Shown here in pieces: positions 10,711-22,843 of a stretch of DNA of 64,000 nt. Each line of letters opens with the position of its first letter. Position 1 is the first letter of the stretch. A program made the translations under genes and the position numbers. Below the pieces are notes generated by a model. The model was not told the DNA's origin. It did no database searches and saw only the letters and a program-made list of their open reading frames with translations. Origin of the DNA: Elymus sibiricus (Eukaryota > Streptophyta > Magnoliopsida > Poales > Poaceae); the NCBI GenBank assembly GCA_039707655.1, contig CM077663.1, positions 437,613,830 through 437,677,829 of the forward strand. Direction: 5' to 3'.

Positions 10711-12245
10711 TGACGTGGCTTGAGACTGCGTCAGTATTTCCCCAAAGAGGAAGGGATGAAACCAAGGTTATCGAACCAGTAGGAGGATCACCACCACCCA
10801 ATAAGCAGCACCTGCACACAAACAACAAATACTTGCCACCCGACACGAAAGAGAGGTTGTCAATCTCTCTACGGTAATAAGATAGATTAGGTAATGATAG
10901 ATAGGAGAGATAGATCTCTCAAGAACACAAATAAAAAGAGTAAATATGCAGCAATATGTTTTTCGGTTTTTGGTTTTGTAGATCTGAAAACAAAGATGCA
11001 AAAAGATAGATCTGAAAGCAATATGTTGGAAAAGTAGACCCGGGGGCCGTAGGGTTCACTAGTGGCTTCTCTCATGAGTATAGCGCACGGTGGGTGAACA
11101 AATTACTGTTGGGCAATTGATATAAAATCGAATAGTCATGACGATATCCAAGGCGATGATCATTATATAGGCATCACGTCCAAGATAGATAGACCGACTC
11201 CTGCCTGCATCTACCTCTATTACTCCACACATCGACCGCTATCCAGCATGCATCTAGTGTATTAAGTTCATGGAAAAATGGAGTAATGCAATAAGAACAA
11301 TGACATGATATAGAAAAGATCTATTCATGTAGGAATAGACCCCATCTTGTTATCCTTAATAGCAACGATACATGCGTGTCTTGCTGCCCCTTCTGTCACT
11401 GGGAAAGAACACCGCAAGATCGAACCCATCACAAAGCACCTCTTCCCATGGCAAGAAAAATCGATCTAGTCGGCCTAACTAAACCAAAGATTCGGAGAAG
11501 AAATACGAGGCTATAAGTAATCATGCATATAAGAGATCAAAGAAGACTCAAATAATATTCATGGATAGAAACTGATCATGAACTCAAAATTCATCGGATC
11601 CCAACAAACACACCGCAAAAGTTTACATCAAATAGATCTCCAAGAGACCATTGTATTGAGAATCATAAGAGAGAGAGAAGAAGCCATCTAGCTACTGCCT
11701 ACGGTCCCGTAGGTCTATGGTGGACTATTCACGCATCATCGGAGAGGCACCTATGAGGAAGATGAACCCCTTCGTGATGGTGTTTAGATTGGATCTCGAG
11801 GTTCTGGAACTTGCGACGGCTGGAATTGTGTTTCGTCGACTCCCATGGGGTTTTTGGAATATTTGGGAATTTGTAGGCATCAGAGGCAGTGGAGAGAGGC
11901 CCCGAGGAGGGCACAACCCATCAGGGCGCGCCGGGGCCCCCCTGGCGCGCCCTGCTGGCTTGTGGTCTCCTCGGCCTACTCCCCCGGCACTTCTTTGGCC
12001 CACTGGGTGTCTTCTGGTCCAGAAAAAATCTCCAAAAAGTTTCGTCGCGATTGGACTCCGTTTGGTATTGATTTTCTGCGAAGTAAAAAACAAGCAAAAA
12101 CAGCAACTGGTACTTTGGCACTATGTCAATAGGTTAGTCCCAAATAATGATATAAAGTTGTTATAAAATGATTGTAAAACATCCAAGAATGATAATATAA
12201 CAGCATGGAACAAGCAAAAATTATAGATACGTTGGAGACGTATCA
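10711..12245 (-). repeat. 3' LTR of the gypsy-type element
   Basis: 1535 bp. It matches the other LTR apart from scattered substitutions and a deletion of about 33 bp near 10759, where GATGATGCAGCACAGCG... is present only in the right copy. The visible differences are many more than between the Copia LTRs, so this element is older. Confidence 0.92.
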
Positions 12246-13803
12246 GCATCCCCAAGCTTAATTCCTACTCGTCCTCGAGTAGGTAAATGATAAAAACAGA
12301 ATTTTTGATGTGGAATGCTGCCTAACATGTTCATCATATTCTTTTCTTTTGTATAGCATGGACATTTGGACTTATAGATGATTCAAAGCAGTAGTCTAGT
12401 TTTAACATAATGACTTCAATACTCAAGCATGTCAACAAGCAATCATGTCTTTCAACACTAAAGAAAGTTATCCCTATCCCATCGTGCTCAATCATTGATC
12501 CATTCATGAAACACACTCAAATATTAACTATGCCCAATGCTCAAGTACGATCATAGTGCCCCCTAGTTGGTGCTTATAAGAGAAGATGGAGACTCAAAGC
12601 AAAAATAAAAATTGCATAAAGTAAATAGATAGGTCATTCGAAGAGGGAAGTAGGGATTTGTAGAGGTGCTAGAGCTCAAAGTTTTAAATTTGAGAGAGAG
12701 AAATATTTTGGGTGGCATGCTTATCCTGTCAACGAAAACGAAAAAGTAGTTCACAATACTTTCCATGCTAGATATATCATAGGCGGTTCCCAAACAGAAA
12801 ATAAAGTTTATTCCTTTTTCCACCAAACTTTCACTTTCCATGGCGGGCCGTATCCACAGTTGCCTTCCATACCAACACTTTCCAAGGAATTTATTATTTG
12901 ACAACATAAAGTAAATATTTTTTCTTTTTTATTTCGGGAATGGGCATCCCTATTACCGCCGCACTCTCGTGCAATGACAAGTGAATAAACACTCATCTTG
13001 AGACTAACACATCTAGCATGGAAAAATATTGGACACTCCCCACCGTTTCATGAGCGGTACGGGCACACAAAAGAGAAAATTTATTTTGAAAATTTAGAGA
13101 TGGCACATACAAATTTGCTTGGAACAGCATGGAAATACCGCATATAGGTAGGTATGGTGGACTCATAAGGCAAAACTTGGTTTAAGGATTTTGGATGCAC
13201 AAGTAGTATTTCTACTTAGTACAAATGTAGGCTAGCAAATAAATTGGGAAGCAACCAAACCAAGAAATGAAAATTCACATAAGTGAGCATTGAACATAAC
13301 TAACACCGAATAATGCACCACAAGTAGGATGTAACTTCATTGCATAACTATTGACTTTCGTGCATGCATAGGGAATCACAAACCTTAACACCAATATTCC
13401 TACTAAGCATAATTACTCACCAACATGACTCACATATTACTATCATCATGTTTCAAAACTATTACAAAGAATCAAGTTTAATTTGTCCAATGATCTTCAT
13501 GAAAGTTTTTATTATATCCTCCTTGGATATCTATCACTTTGGGACTAGTTTCATATATTGCCATTGCTTTTTGGCAAGCTCAAACAAATTTAAGTGAAGA
13601 ACATGAGCATAAAGATTTCATCTCTCAAAAAGGTATAAGTGAAGCATGAGAGGATTTATTCAAAATTTATCTACTCTCAAATTAATATAAGTGAAGCATG
13701 AGAGTATTTCTACAAAAATTTCCAAGCACACCATGCTCAAAAAGATATAAGTGAAGCACTAGAGCAATTCTATAGCTCAAAAAGTTTAAGTGAAGCACAT
13801 AGA
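12246..13803 (-). other. 3' internal region of the gypsy-type element
   Basis: AT-rich non-coding DNA. It begins with GCATCCCCAAGCTTA beside the LTR, a motif that recurs at about 23044 and 23100. The end near the Copia insertion (13600-13800) has degenerate short repeats built on ATAAGTGAAGCA(TC)(TG)AGAG. No reverse transcriptase or integrase frame is seen. Confidence 0.6.
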
Positions 13804-14949
13804 TGTTGGAAATATGCCCTAGAGGCAATAATAAATTGGTTATTATTATATTTCCTTGTTAATGATAATCGTTTATTATCCATGCTATAATTGTATTGAT
13901 TGGAAACTCAAATACATGTGTGGGTACATAGACAACACTGTGTCCCTAGTAAGCCTCTAGTTGACTAGCTCGTTGATCAAAGATGGTTAAGGTTTCCTAG
14001 CCATTGACATGAGATGTCATTTGATAACGGGATCACATCATTAGGAGAATGATGTGATGGACAAGACCCAAATTGTAAACGTAGCATTTGATCGTGTCAG
14101 TTTATTGCTATTGTTTTCTGCATGTCAAGTATCTGTTCCTTTGACCATGAGATCATGCAACTCACTGACACCGGAGGAATACCTTGTGTGTATCAAACGT
14201 CGCAACGTAACTGGGTGACTATAAAGGTGCTCTACAGGTATCTCCGAGGGTGTCTGTTGGGTTGGCATGGATCAAGACTGGGATTTGTTACTCCGTGTGA
14301 CGGAGAGGTATCTCAGGGCCCACTCGGTAATACAACATCACATTGAGCCTTGCAAGCAATGTGACTAAAGTGTTAGCCACGAGATCTTGTATTACGGAAC
14401 GAGTAAAGAGACTTGCCGGTAACGAGATTGAACTAGGTATAGTGATACCGACGATCGAATCTCGGGCAAAGTAACATACCGAAGAACAAAGGGAACAGCA
14501 TACGGGATTAACTGAATCCTTGACATAGAGGTTCGACTGATAAAGATCTTCGTAGAATATGTAGGAGCCAATATGGGCATCCAGGTCCCGCTATTGGTTA
14601 TTGGCCGTAGAGGTGTCTCGGTCATGTCTACATAGTTCTCGAACCCGCAGGGTCTACACACTTAACGTTTGGTGACGATTAGTATAATTGAGTTATTATG
14701 TTGGTGACCGAAAGTTGTTCGGAGTCCCGGATAAGATCCCGGACATGATGAGGATCTCCGGAATAGTCCGGAGGTAAAGATTGATATATGTGATAATAGT
14801 GTTTTGATCTCCGGAAGAGTTCCAGAGTTCACCGGAATGGGTTCCGGATGTTTACCGAAGTGTTCGGGTGCAGCAACGCTTTATATGGGCCAAAGGGATA
14901 AAGCCCACGAGGTATTGGAAAGCGCAAAAGTAGTTTTGCTGCCGCGTAA

Positions 14950-15061
14950 GCGGTACTACCGCTTGGTGAAGCGGTACTACCGCCCGAGCGGTACTACCGC
15001 TTGTGTGAAGCGGTACTACCGCCCAAGCGGTACTACCGCTTGTGTGAAGCGGTACTACCGC
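14950..15061. repeat. Six GCGGTACTACCGC palindromic units in the LTR
   Basis: Units start at 14950, 14971, 14988, 15010, 15027 and 15049. Each is GCGGTA-C-TACCGC, an inverted repeat with a one-base centre. The same array lies 7171 bases further on in the 3' LTR (22121-22232). It is upstream of the LTR TATA box, so it could act as a protein-binding array or an RNA hairpin; that is inference. Confidence 0.9.
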
Positions 15062-15192
15062 TTGTGTGCGGCTGTGCACGATTCGGCAGGGGTCCGAGTT
15101 GGACTCTTTCCCTGCGGGCCAAACCGACCTTGTGCGGGCAAAACCGACCTGGAGGAGGCTTTTACTCCAAGTTTAGACCCCAAGGCTCAACA

Positions 15193-15200
15193 TATAAATA
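15193..15200 (+). promoter_or_regulatory. LTR TATA box
   Basis: TATAAATA followed by GAGGGGCAGGG. It lies about 475 bases before the LTR end, where the Copia transcript would be expected to start. The 3' LTR has the same motif at 22364-22371. Confidence 0.75.
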
Positions 15201-15668
15201 GAGGGGCAGGGCTAGCACACGGGACACATCAGGATTTCCCAAGCCGTGTGCCGGCAACCCTAGCCCTCTAGTTCCTCCGTCATAATCTCCGTAGTGCTTG
15301 GCGAAGCCCTGCAGAGATTGTTCCTCACCACCATCACCACGCCGTCGTGCTGCTGGAACTCAACCACTACTTCACCATCGCTCGCTGGATCGAGGAGGTG
15401 AAGGCGTCATCAAGCCGTACGTGTGTTGAACGCGGAGGTGCCGTCCGTTCGGCACTAGATCGGAAGGATCGTGATTGGATCGCGGGACGCTCGGCGATTT
15501 GGATCGCGAAGACGTTCGACTACATCAACCGCGTTTCTTAAACGCTTCCGCTTAGCGATCTACAAGGGTATGTAGATTCACTCTCCCTCTCGTAGATGCT
15601 CATCACCATGGATAGATCTTATGTGTGCGTAGGAAAATTTTTGTTTCCCATGCAACGTTCCCCAACAG

Positions 15669-15682
15669 TGGAATCATGAGCC
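15669..15682 (+). other. Copia primer-binding site
   Basis: TGGAATCATGAGCC directly follows the 5' LTR. It resembles the initiator methionine tRNA-type site (TGGTATCAGAGCC) used by plant Copia elements to prime minus-strand synthesis, with small changes. Confidence 0.8.
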
Positions 15683-16940
15683 AGGTCTATGCGTAGATGA
15701 GATCTCGAGTAGAACACAAACGAGTTGTGGGCGTGGGTGTATACATATTGCTTGCCGTTACTAGTTGATACTTGATTCAGCGGCATTGTGAGATGAAGCG
15801 GCCCGGACCGACATTACGCGTACGCTTACGCGAGACTGGTTTTACCGCTGCGTGCACTTGTTGCATAAAGGTGACTGGCGGGTGTCTGTCTCTCTCACTT
15901 TAGTTGAATCGGTTCAATGAAGAGGGTTCTTTTAGAAGATCAAAAAGCAATCACTACACCACGTTGTGGTTTTGCGTAGGTAAGAACGGTTCTTGCAAAC
16001 CCGTAGCAGCCACGTAAAATTTGCAACAACAATTAGAGGACGTCTAACTTGTTTTTGCAGGGTATGTTGTGATGTGATATGGCCAATTACATGATGAGAT
16101 ATATGTGATGTATGAGATGATCATGTTTTGTATAGAATATCACGACTTGCATGTCGATGAGTACGGCAACTGGCAGGAGCCATAGAGTTGTCTTTAATTA
16201 TTGTATGACCTGCGTGTCAATCATTAAGCGCTATGTAATGCTTTACTTTATCGCTAAACGTTAGCTATAGTCGTGGAAGCAACAGTCGGCGCGACAACCT
16301 TATGGCGACACGTTGATGGAGATCAAGATGATGGAGATCATGGTGTCATGCCGGTGACGATGGAGATCATGCCGGTGCTTTGGAGATGGAGATCAAAAGC
16401 ACAAGTTCATGGCCATATCATGTCACTTATGATTTGCATGTGATGTTAATCCTTTTATGCATCTTATTTTGCTTAGGACGACGGTAGCATTATAAGGTGA
16501 TCCCTCACTTAAATTTCAAGATAAATTGTGTTCTCCCCAAGTGTGCACCGTTGCGAAAGTTCGTCGTTTCGAGACACGCCGTGATGATCGGGTGTGATAG
16601 ACTCTACGTTCGCATACAACGGGTGTAAGCCATGTTACACGTGCGGAACACTCGGGTTAAACTTGACGAGCCTAGCATGTACAGACATGGCCTCGGAACA
16701 CAAGAGACCGAAAGGTCGAACATGAGTCATATAGTAGATATGATCAACATGAAGATGTTCACCATTGAAACCACCTCAACTCACGTGATGATCGGACTTG
16801 AGTTGGTGGATTTGGATCATGTTACACTCGAATGATCGGAGGGATGTCAATTTGAGTGGGAGTTTTTTAAATATGATTAACTAAACTCATTATCTAGAAC
16901 AATAGTCTAAGTTGTCTTTGCTATATTTATGTTGTAGATC
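15683..16940 (+). other. 5' leader of the Copia genomic RNA
   Basis: About 1.26 kb of untranslated leader between the primer site and the gag-pol ATG, a length usual for BARE1-type elements. It contains GATGGAGATCA repeats around 16315-16390. The short open frame at 16632-16835 has no recognised domain. Confidence 0.7.
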
Positions 16941-19900
16941 ATGGCTCGCGCAGTAGCACCCCTGAATTTTAATGCGTTCCTAGAGAAAGCTAAGTTGAAA
17001 GATGATGGAAGTAACTTTGTGGACTGGGCCCGTAATCTAAGGATTATCCTTACGGCTTCCCAGAAGGCTTATGTCCTTAATGCACCGCTTGGTGATCCAC
17101 CCGCTCCAGTTGAGTCTCTAGACGTTGTGAACGCCTGGCAGGCTCGTTCTGATGATTACTCAATAGTTCAATGTGCAATGTTGTATGGCTTAGAACCGGG
17201 ACTTCAAAGACGTTTTGAACGTCATGGAGCATATGAGATGTTCCAGGAGTTGAAGTTTATCTTTCAGAAGAATGCCCGGATCGAGAGATATGAGATCTCC
17301 GATAAGTTCTATGCTTGCAAGATGGAGGAGAACGGGTCTATCAGTGATCACGTGCTCAGAATGTCTGGGTACTCCACCCGTCTGGCTGAGTTAGGGATGC
17401 CCCTTCCGCCAGAGGCTATCACTGACAGAGTTCTTCAATCATTGCCACCTAGCTACAAGAGCTTCGTGTTGAACTATAACATGCACGGGATGAACAAGTC
17501 AATCGCCGAGCTGTTTGCGATGCTGAAAGCCGCTGAGTCTGAAATTCAGAAGGAGCATCAAGTGTTGATGGTCAATAAAACCACTAGTTTCAAGAAAAAT
17601 GGCAAGGGTAAGAAGGGTAACTCCAAGAAGAGTGGCAAAGCAGTTGCTCCTCTCGTGAAGAAACCCAAGGCTGGACCCAAACCAGAAACTGTGTGTTTTC
17701 ATTGCAAGGGAACTGGACACTGGAAGCGGAATTGCCCCAAGTATTTGGCTGACAAGAAGGCGGCCAACAACAAACAAGGTATATATGATATACATGTTAT
17801 TGATGTGTACCTTACCAACTCTCGTTGTAGTGCCTGGGTATTTGATACCGGTGCGGTTGCTCATATTTGCAACTCAAAACAGGAACTGCGGAATAGACGG
17901 AAGCTGGCAAAGGACGAAGTGACGATGCGCGTGGGAAATGGTTCCAAGGTTGATGTGATCGCCGTCGGCACGCTCGCTCTTCGATTACCGTCGGGATTAG
18001 TGATGAACCTAAATAAGTGTTATTTGGTGCCTGCGTTAAGCATGAACATTATATCTGGATCTTGTTTATTGCGAGACGGTTACTCATTTAAATCAGAGAA
18101 TAATGGTTGTTCTATTTATATGAGTAATATCTTTTATGGTCATGCACCCGATGTGAGGGGTTTATTCTTATTGAATCTCGATAGTAATGATACACATGTT
18201 CATAACATTGATGCCAAAAGATGTAGAATTGATAATGATAATACCACTTTCTTGTGGCACTGCCGTTTAGGTCATATTGGCGTAAAACGCATGAAGAAGC
18301 TCCATGCTGATGGACTTTTGGAGTCACTTGATTTTGAATCACTTGACACATGTGAGCCATGCCTCATGGGCAAGATGACTAAAACGCCGTTCTCTGGAAC
18401 AATGGAACGGGCAAGTGACTTATTGGAAATCATACATACTGATGTGTGCGGTCCGATGAGCATTGAGGCGCGCGGTGGTTATCGTTACTTTCTCACCTTC
18501 ACTGATGACTTAAGTAGATATGGGTATATTTACTTAATGAAACACAAGTCTGAAACATTTGAAAAGTTCAAACAATTTCAGAGTGAAGTTGAGAATCATC
18601 GTAACAAGAAGATTAAATTCCTACGATCTGATCGAGGAGGAGAATATCTGAGTTATGAGTTTGGCAGTCACTTAAGACAGTGTGGAATTGTTTCACAATT
18701 GACACCGCCTGGAACACCACAGCGTAATGGTGTGTCCGAACGTCGTAATCGAACCTTATTGGATATGGTGCGATCTATGATGTCTCTTGCCGATTTGCCA
18801 CTATCGTTTTGGGGTTATGCATTAGAGACAGCTGCATTCACTTTAAATAGGGCACCATCGAAATCCGTTGAAACAACGCCATATGAACTTTGGTTTGACA
18901 AGAAGCCAAAGCTGTCGTTTCTTAAAGTTTGGGGATGTGATGCTTATGTCAAAAAGCTTCAGCCTGAAAAGCTGGAACCCAAAGCGGAGAAATGCGTCTT
19001 CATAGGATACCCAAAAGAGACAGTTGGGTATACCTTCTATCTCAGATCCGAAGGCAAAGTGTTTGTCGCTAAAAACGGAACATTTCTTGAGAAAGAGTTT
19101 CTCTCGAAAGAATTGAGTGGGAGGAAGATAGAACTTGATGAGGTTGTTGAACCTTTACTTCAACCTGAGAGTAGCGCAGCGCAGAAAGTTGTTTCTGTGG
19201 AGCCTACATTAGCTGAAGAGGAAGTTAATGATGATGATCATGAAGCTTTGGATCAAGTTGCTATCGAACCTCGTAGGTCGACAAGGACGCGTACTGCTCC
19301 CGAGTGGTACGGCAACCCTGTCTTAGAGGTCATGTTGTTAGACAACGATGAACCTACGAGCTATGAAGAAGCGATGATGGGCCCGGATTCCGAGAAGTGG
19401 TTAGAGGCCATGAAATCCGAGATGGGATCCATGTATGAAAACAAAGTATGGACTTTGGAAGTATTACCTGAAGGGCGTAAGGCCATTCAGAACAAATGGA
19501 TCTTTAAGAGGAAGACGGACGCGGACGGTAATGTCACCGTCTATAAAGCTCGACTTGTGGCAAAGGGTTTTTCACAAGTTCAAGGAGTTGACTACGATGA
19601 GACCTTCTCACCCGTAGCGATGCTTAAGTCCGTCAGAATCATGTTAGCAATAGCTGCCTTTTTCGATTATGAAATTTGGCAGATGGATGTCAAAACAGCG
19701 TTCCTTAACGGTTACCTTAAGGAAGAGTTGTATATGATGCAACCAGAAGGTTTTGTCGATCCAGAGAATGCTGACAAAGTTTGCAAACTCCAGCGATCCA
19801 TTTATGGACTGGTGCAAGCATCTCGGAGTTGGAATCTTCGTTTTGATGAGGTGATCAAAGCGTTCGAGTTTATACAAGTTTACGGAGAAGCTTGTATTTA

Positions 19901-20924
19901 CAAGAAAGTGAGTGGGAGCTCTATAGCGTTTCTAATATTATATGTGGATGACATATTGCTGATTGGAAACAATATAGAAATGCTGGAAAGCGTAAAGGAA
20001 TATTTGAACAAGAGTTTTTCAATGAAGGACCTAGGAGAAGCTGCTTTCATATTAGGCATCAAGATCTATAGAGATAGATCAAGACGCTTAATAGGACTTT
20101 CACAAAGCACATACCTTGACAAAGTTTTGAAGAAGTTCAAAATGGATCAGTCCAAGAAGGGGTTCTTGCCTGTATTGCAAGGTGTGAAGTTGAGTAAGAC
20201 TCAATGCCCAGTGACTGCAGAAGATAGAGAAAAGATGAGTGTCATCCCCTATGCTTCGGCCATAGGCTCTATCATGTATGCAATGCTGTGCACAAGACCC
20301 GATGTCAGCCTTGCCATAAGTATGGTCGGAAGGTTTCAAAGTGATCCAGGGATGGAACACTGGACGGCGGTCAAGAATATCCTGAAGTACCTGAAAAGGA
20401 CTAAGGACATGTTTCTCGTTTATGGAGGTGATCAAGAGCTCGTCGTAAAGGGTTACGTCGATGCAAGCTTTGACACTGATCCGGATGACTCTAAGTCGCA
20501 AACCGGATACGTGTTTATTCTTAATGGGGGTGCGGTTAGCTGGTGCAGTTCCAAGCAAAGCGTGGTAGCAGATTCTACATGCGAAGCGGAGTACATCGCT
20601 GCCTCGGAGGCGGCGAAGGAAGGTGTCTGGATGAAGGAGTTCATGACAGATCTTGGAGTAGTGCCTAGTGCACTTAACCCAATGACTCTGTTTTGTGATA
20701 ATACTGGTGCCATTGCTCTAGCCAAGGAACCAAGATTTCACAAGAGGACCAGACACATAAAGCGACGTTTCAATTCCATCCGCGATTACATCAAGGAGGA
20801 CGACATAAATATTTGCAAAGTACACACGGATCTAAATGTTGCAGATCCGATGACTAAACCTCTTCCAAGGGCTAAACATGAACAACACCAGAACTGCATG
20901 GGTGTTCGATTCATTACAATGTAA
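16941..20924 (+). CDS. Copia gag-pol polyprotein (intact)
   Basis: A single 1327-residue frame encoding the machinery of the retrotransposon. In order: a gag capsid-like region (about 1-235); a CCHC zinc knuckle (C252, C255, H260, C265) that binds RNA; an aspartic protease with D302-T-G; the pre-integrase HHCC zinc region (about 440-478); integrase with D501, D564 and E600 in the DD35E arrangement; reverse transcriptase with YVDD at 1001-1004; and RNase H with D1174, E1217 and D1253. The integrase-before-reverse-transcriptase order defines Copia. All catalytic residues looked for are present and no stop or frameshift interrupts the frame. Length fits the BARE1 polyprotein. The product would be cleaved by its own protease in cytoplasmic virus-like particles. 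Whether it is expressed is unknown; plants usually silence these copies by methylation. Confidence 0.97.
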   Translation: MARAVAPLNFNAFLEKAKLKDDGSNFVDWARNLRIILTASQKAYVLNAPLGDPPAPVESLDVVNAWQARSDDYSIVQCAMLYGLEPGLQRRFERHGAYEMFQELKFIFQKNARIERYEISDKFYACKMEENGSISDHVLRMSGYSTRLAELGMPLPPEAITDRVLQSLPPSYKSFVLNYNMHGMNKSIAELFAMLKAAESEIQKEHQVLMVNKTTSFKKNGKGKKGNSKKSGKAVAPLVKKPKAGPKPETVCFHCKGTGHWKRNCPKYLADKKAANNKQGIYDIHVIDVYLTNSRCSAWVFDTGAVAHICNSKQELRNRRKLAKDEVTMRVGNGSKVDVIAVGTLALRLPSGLVMNLNKCYLVPALSMNIISGSCLLRDGYSFKSENNGCSIYMSNIFYGHAPDVRGLFLLNLDSNDTHVHNIDAKRCRIDNDNTTFLWHCRLGHIGVKRMKKLHADGLLESLDFESLDTCEPCLMGKMTKTPFSGTMERASDLLEIIHTDVCGPMSIEARGGYRYFLTFTDDLSRYGYIYLMKHKSETFEKFKQFQSEVENHRNKKIKFLRSDRGGEYLSYEFGSHLRQCGIVSQLTPPGTPQRNGVSERRNRTLLDMVRSMMSLADLPLSFWGYALETAAFTLNRAPSKSVETTPYELWFDKKPKLSFLKVWGCDAYVKKLQPEKLEPKAEKCVFIGYPKETVGYTFYLRSEGKVFVAKNGTFLEKEFLSKELSGRKIELDEVVEPLLQPESSAAQKVVSVEPTLAEEEVNDDDHEALDQVAIEPRRSTRTRTAPEWYGNPVLEVMLLDNDEPTSYEEAMMGPDSEKWLEAMKSEMGSMYENKVWTLEVLPEGRKAIQNKWIFKRKTDADGNVTVYKARLVAKGFSQVQGVDYDETFSPVAMLKSVRIMLAIAAFFDYEIWQMDVKTAFLNGYLKEELYMMQPEGFVDPENADKVCKLQRSIYGLVQASRSWNLRFDEVIKAFEFIQVYGEACIYKKVSGSSIAFLILYVDDILLIGNNIEMLESVKEYLNKSFSMKDLGEAAFILGIKIYRDRSRRLIGLSQSTYLDKVLKKFKMDQSKKGFLPVLQGVKLSKTQCPVTAEDREKMSVIPYASAIGSIMYAMLCTRPDVSLAISMVGRFQSDPGMEHWTAVKNILKYLKRTKDMFLVYGGDQELVVKGYVDASFDTDPDDSKSQTGYVFILNGGAVSWCSSKQSVVADSTCEAEYIAASEAAKEGVWMKEFMTDLGVVPSALNPMTLFCDNTGAIALAKEPRFHKRTRHIKRRFNSIRDYIKEDDINICKVHTDLNVADPMTKPLPRAKHEQHQNCMGVRFITM

Positions 20925-20963
20925 ATCACATAGTGATGTGAACTAGATTATTGACTCTAGTGC

Positions 20964-20974
20964 AAGTGGGAGAC
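20964..20974 (+). other. Copia polypurine tract
   Basis: AAGTGGGAGAC directly before the 3' LTR, the usual plus-strand primer of BARE1-like elements. Confidence 0.8.
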
Positions 20975-22838
20975 TGTTGGAAATATGCCCTAGAGGCAAT
21001 AATAAATTGGTTATTATTATATTTCCTTGTTAATGATAATCGTTTATTATCCATGCTATAATTGTATTGATTGGAAACTCAAATACATGTGTGGGTACAT
21101 AGACAACACTGTGTCCCTAGTAAGCCTCTAGTTGACTAGCTCGTTGATCAAAGATGGTTAAGGTTTCCTAGCCATTGACATGAGATGTCATTTGATAACG
21201 GGATCACATCATTAGGAGAATGATGTGATGGACAAGACCCAAACTGTAAACGTAGCATTTGATCGTGTCAGTTTATTGCTATTGTTTTCTGCATGTCAAG
21301 TATCTGTTCCTTTGACCATGAGATCATGCAACTCACTGACACCGGAGGAATACCTTGTGTGTATCAAACGTCGCAACGTAACTGGGTGACTATAAAGGTG
21401 CTCTACAGGTATCTCCGAGGGTGTCTGTTGGGTTGGCATGGATCAAGACTGGGATTTGTTACTCCGTGTGACGGAGAGGTATCTCAGGGCCCACTCGGTA
21501 ATACAACATCACATTGAGCCTTGCAAGCAATGTGACTAAAGTGTTAGCCACGAGATCTTGTATTACGGAACGAGTAAAGAGACTTGCCGGTAACGAGATT
21601 GAACTAGGTATAGTGATACCGACGATCGAATCTCGGGCAAAGTAACATACCGAAGAACAAAGGGAACAGCATACGGGATTAACTGAATCCTTGACATAGA
21701 GGTTCGACCGATAAAGATCTTCGTAGAATATGTAGGAGCCAATATGGGCATCCAGGTCCCGCTATTGGTTATTGGCCGTAGAGGTGTCTCGGTCATGTCT
21801 ACATAGTTCTCGAACCCGCAGGGTCTACACACTTAACGTTTGGTGACGATTAGTATAATTGAGTTATTATGTTGGTGACCGAAAGTTGTTCGGAGTCCCG
21901 GATAAGATCCCGGACATGATGAGGATCTCCGGAATAGTCCGGAGGTAAAGATTGATATATGTGATAATAGTGTTTTGATCTCCGGAAGAGTTCCAGAGTT
22001 CACCGGAATGGGTTCCGGATGTTTACCGAAGTGTTCGGGTGCAGCAACGCTTTATATGGGCCAAAGGGATAAAGCCCACGAGGTATTGGAAAGCGCAAAA
22101 GTAGTTTTGCTGCCGCGTAAGCGGTACTACCGCTTGGTGAAGCGGTACTACCGCCCGAGCGGTACTACCGCTTGTGTGAAGCGGTACTACCGCCCAAGCG
22201 GTACTACCGCTTGTGTGAAGCGGTACTACCGCTTGTGTGCGGCTGTGCACGATTCGGCAGGGGTCCGAGTTGGACTCTTTCCCTGCGGGCCAAACCGACC
22301 TTGTGCGGGCAAAACCGACCTGGAGGAGGCTTTTACTCCAAGTTTAGACCCCAAGGCTCAACATATAAATAGAGGGGCAGGGCTAGCACACGGGACACAT
22401 CAGGATTTCCCAAGCCGTGTGCCGGCAACCCTAGCCCTCTAGTTCCTCCGTCATAATCTCCGTAGTGCTTGGCGAAGCCCTGCAGAGATTGTTCCTCACC
22501 ACCATCACCACGCCGTCGTGCTGCTGGAACTCAACCACTACTTCACCATCGCTCGCTGGATCGAGGAGGTGAAGGCGTCATCAAGCCGTACGTGTGTTGA
22601 ACGCGGAGGTGCCGTCCGTTCGGCACTAGATCGGAAGGATCGTGATTGGATCGCGGGACGCTCGGCGATTTGGATCGCGAAGACGTTCGACTACATCAAC
22701 CGCGTTTCTTAAACGCTTCCGCTTAGCGATCTACAAGGGTATGTAGATTCACTCTCCCTCTCGTAGATGCTCATCACCATGGATAGATCTTATGTGTGCG
22801 TAGGAAAATTTTTGTTTCCCATGCAACGTTCCCCAACA
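20975..22838 (+). repeat. 3' LTR of the Copia element
   Basis: Same length as the 5' LTR (1864 bp). By eye it differs at two positions, both T/C transitions. Confidence 0.97.
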
Positions 22839-22843
22839 ATAGA

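Larger units (their letters stand above)
13804..15667 (+). repeat. 5' LTR of the Copia element
   Basis: 1864 bp, TG...CA ends. Carries a TATA box at 15193-15200 and six copies of a 13-base interrupted palindrome at 14950-15061. Open frames inside it are LTR shadows, not genes. Confidence 0.97.
13804..22838 (+). mobile_element. Intact Copia retrotransposon, BARE1/Angela/WIS type (9035 bp)
   Basis: Two 1864-bp LTRs (13804-15667, 20975-22838) bounded by TGTTGG...CCAACA, with perfect ATAGA duplications at 13799-13803 and 22839-22843. A tRNA-iMet-type primer site follows the 5' LTR, a purine tract precedes the 3' LTR, and a single uninterrupted gag-pol frame lies between. Size and LTR sequence fit the BARE1/Angela/WIS group, the most abundant Copia lineage of barley and wheat. 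I count two transitions between the LTRs (14073/21244 and 14538/21709). It sits inside the gypsy-type element in the opposite orientation. Confidence 0.97.

Noticed and set aside
11717..12166. Open frames inside the gypsy-type LTRs (also 25844-26285)
   Set aside because: Present in both LTRs on both strands and without any domain; typical GC-rich LTR shadows.
14122..15541. Several open frames inside the Copia LTRs (repeated at 21293-22712)
   Set aside because: They recur identically in both LTRs and cover promoter, palindrome array and leader sequence; they are not genes.
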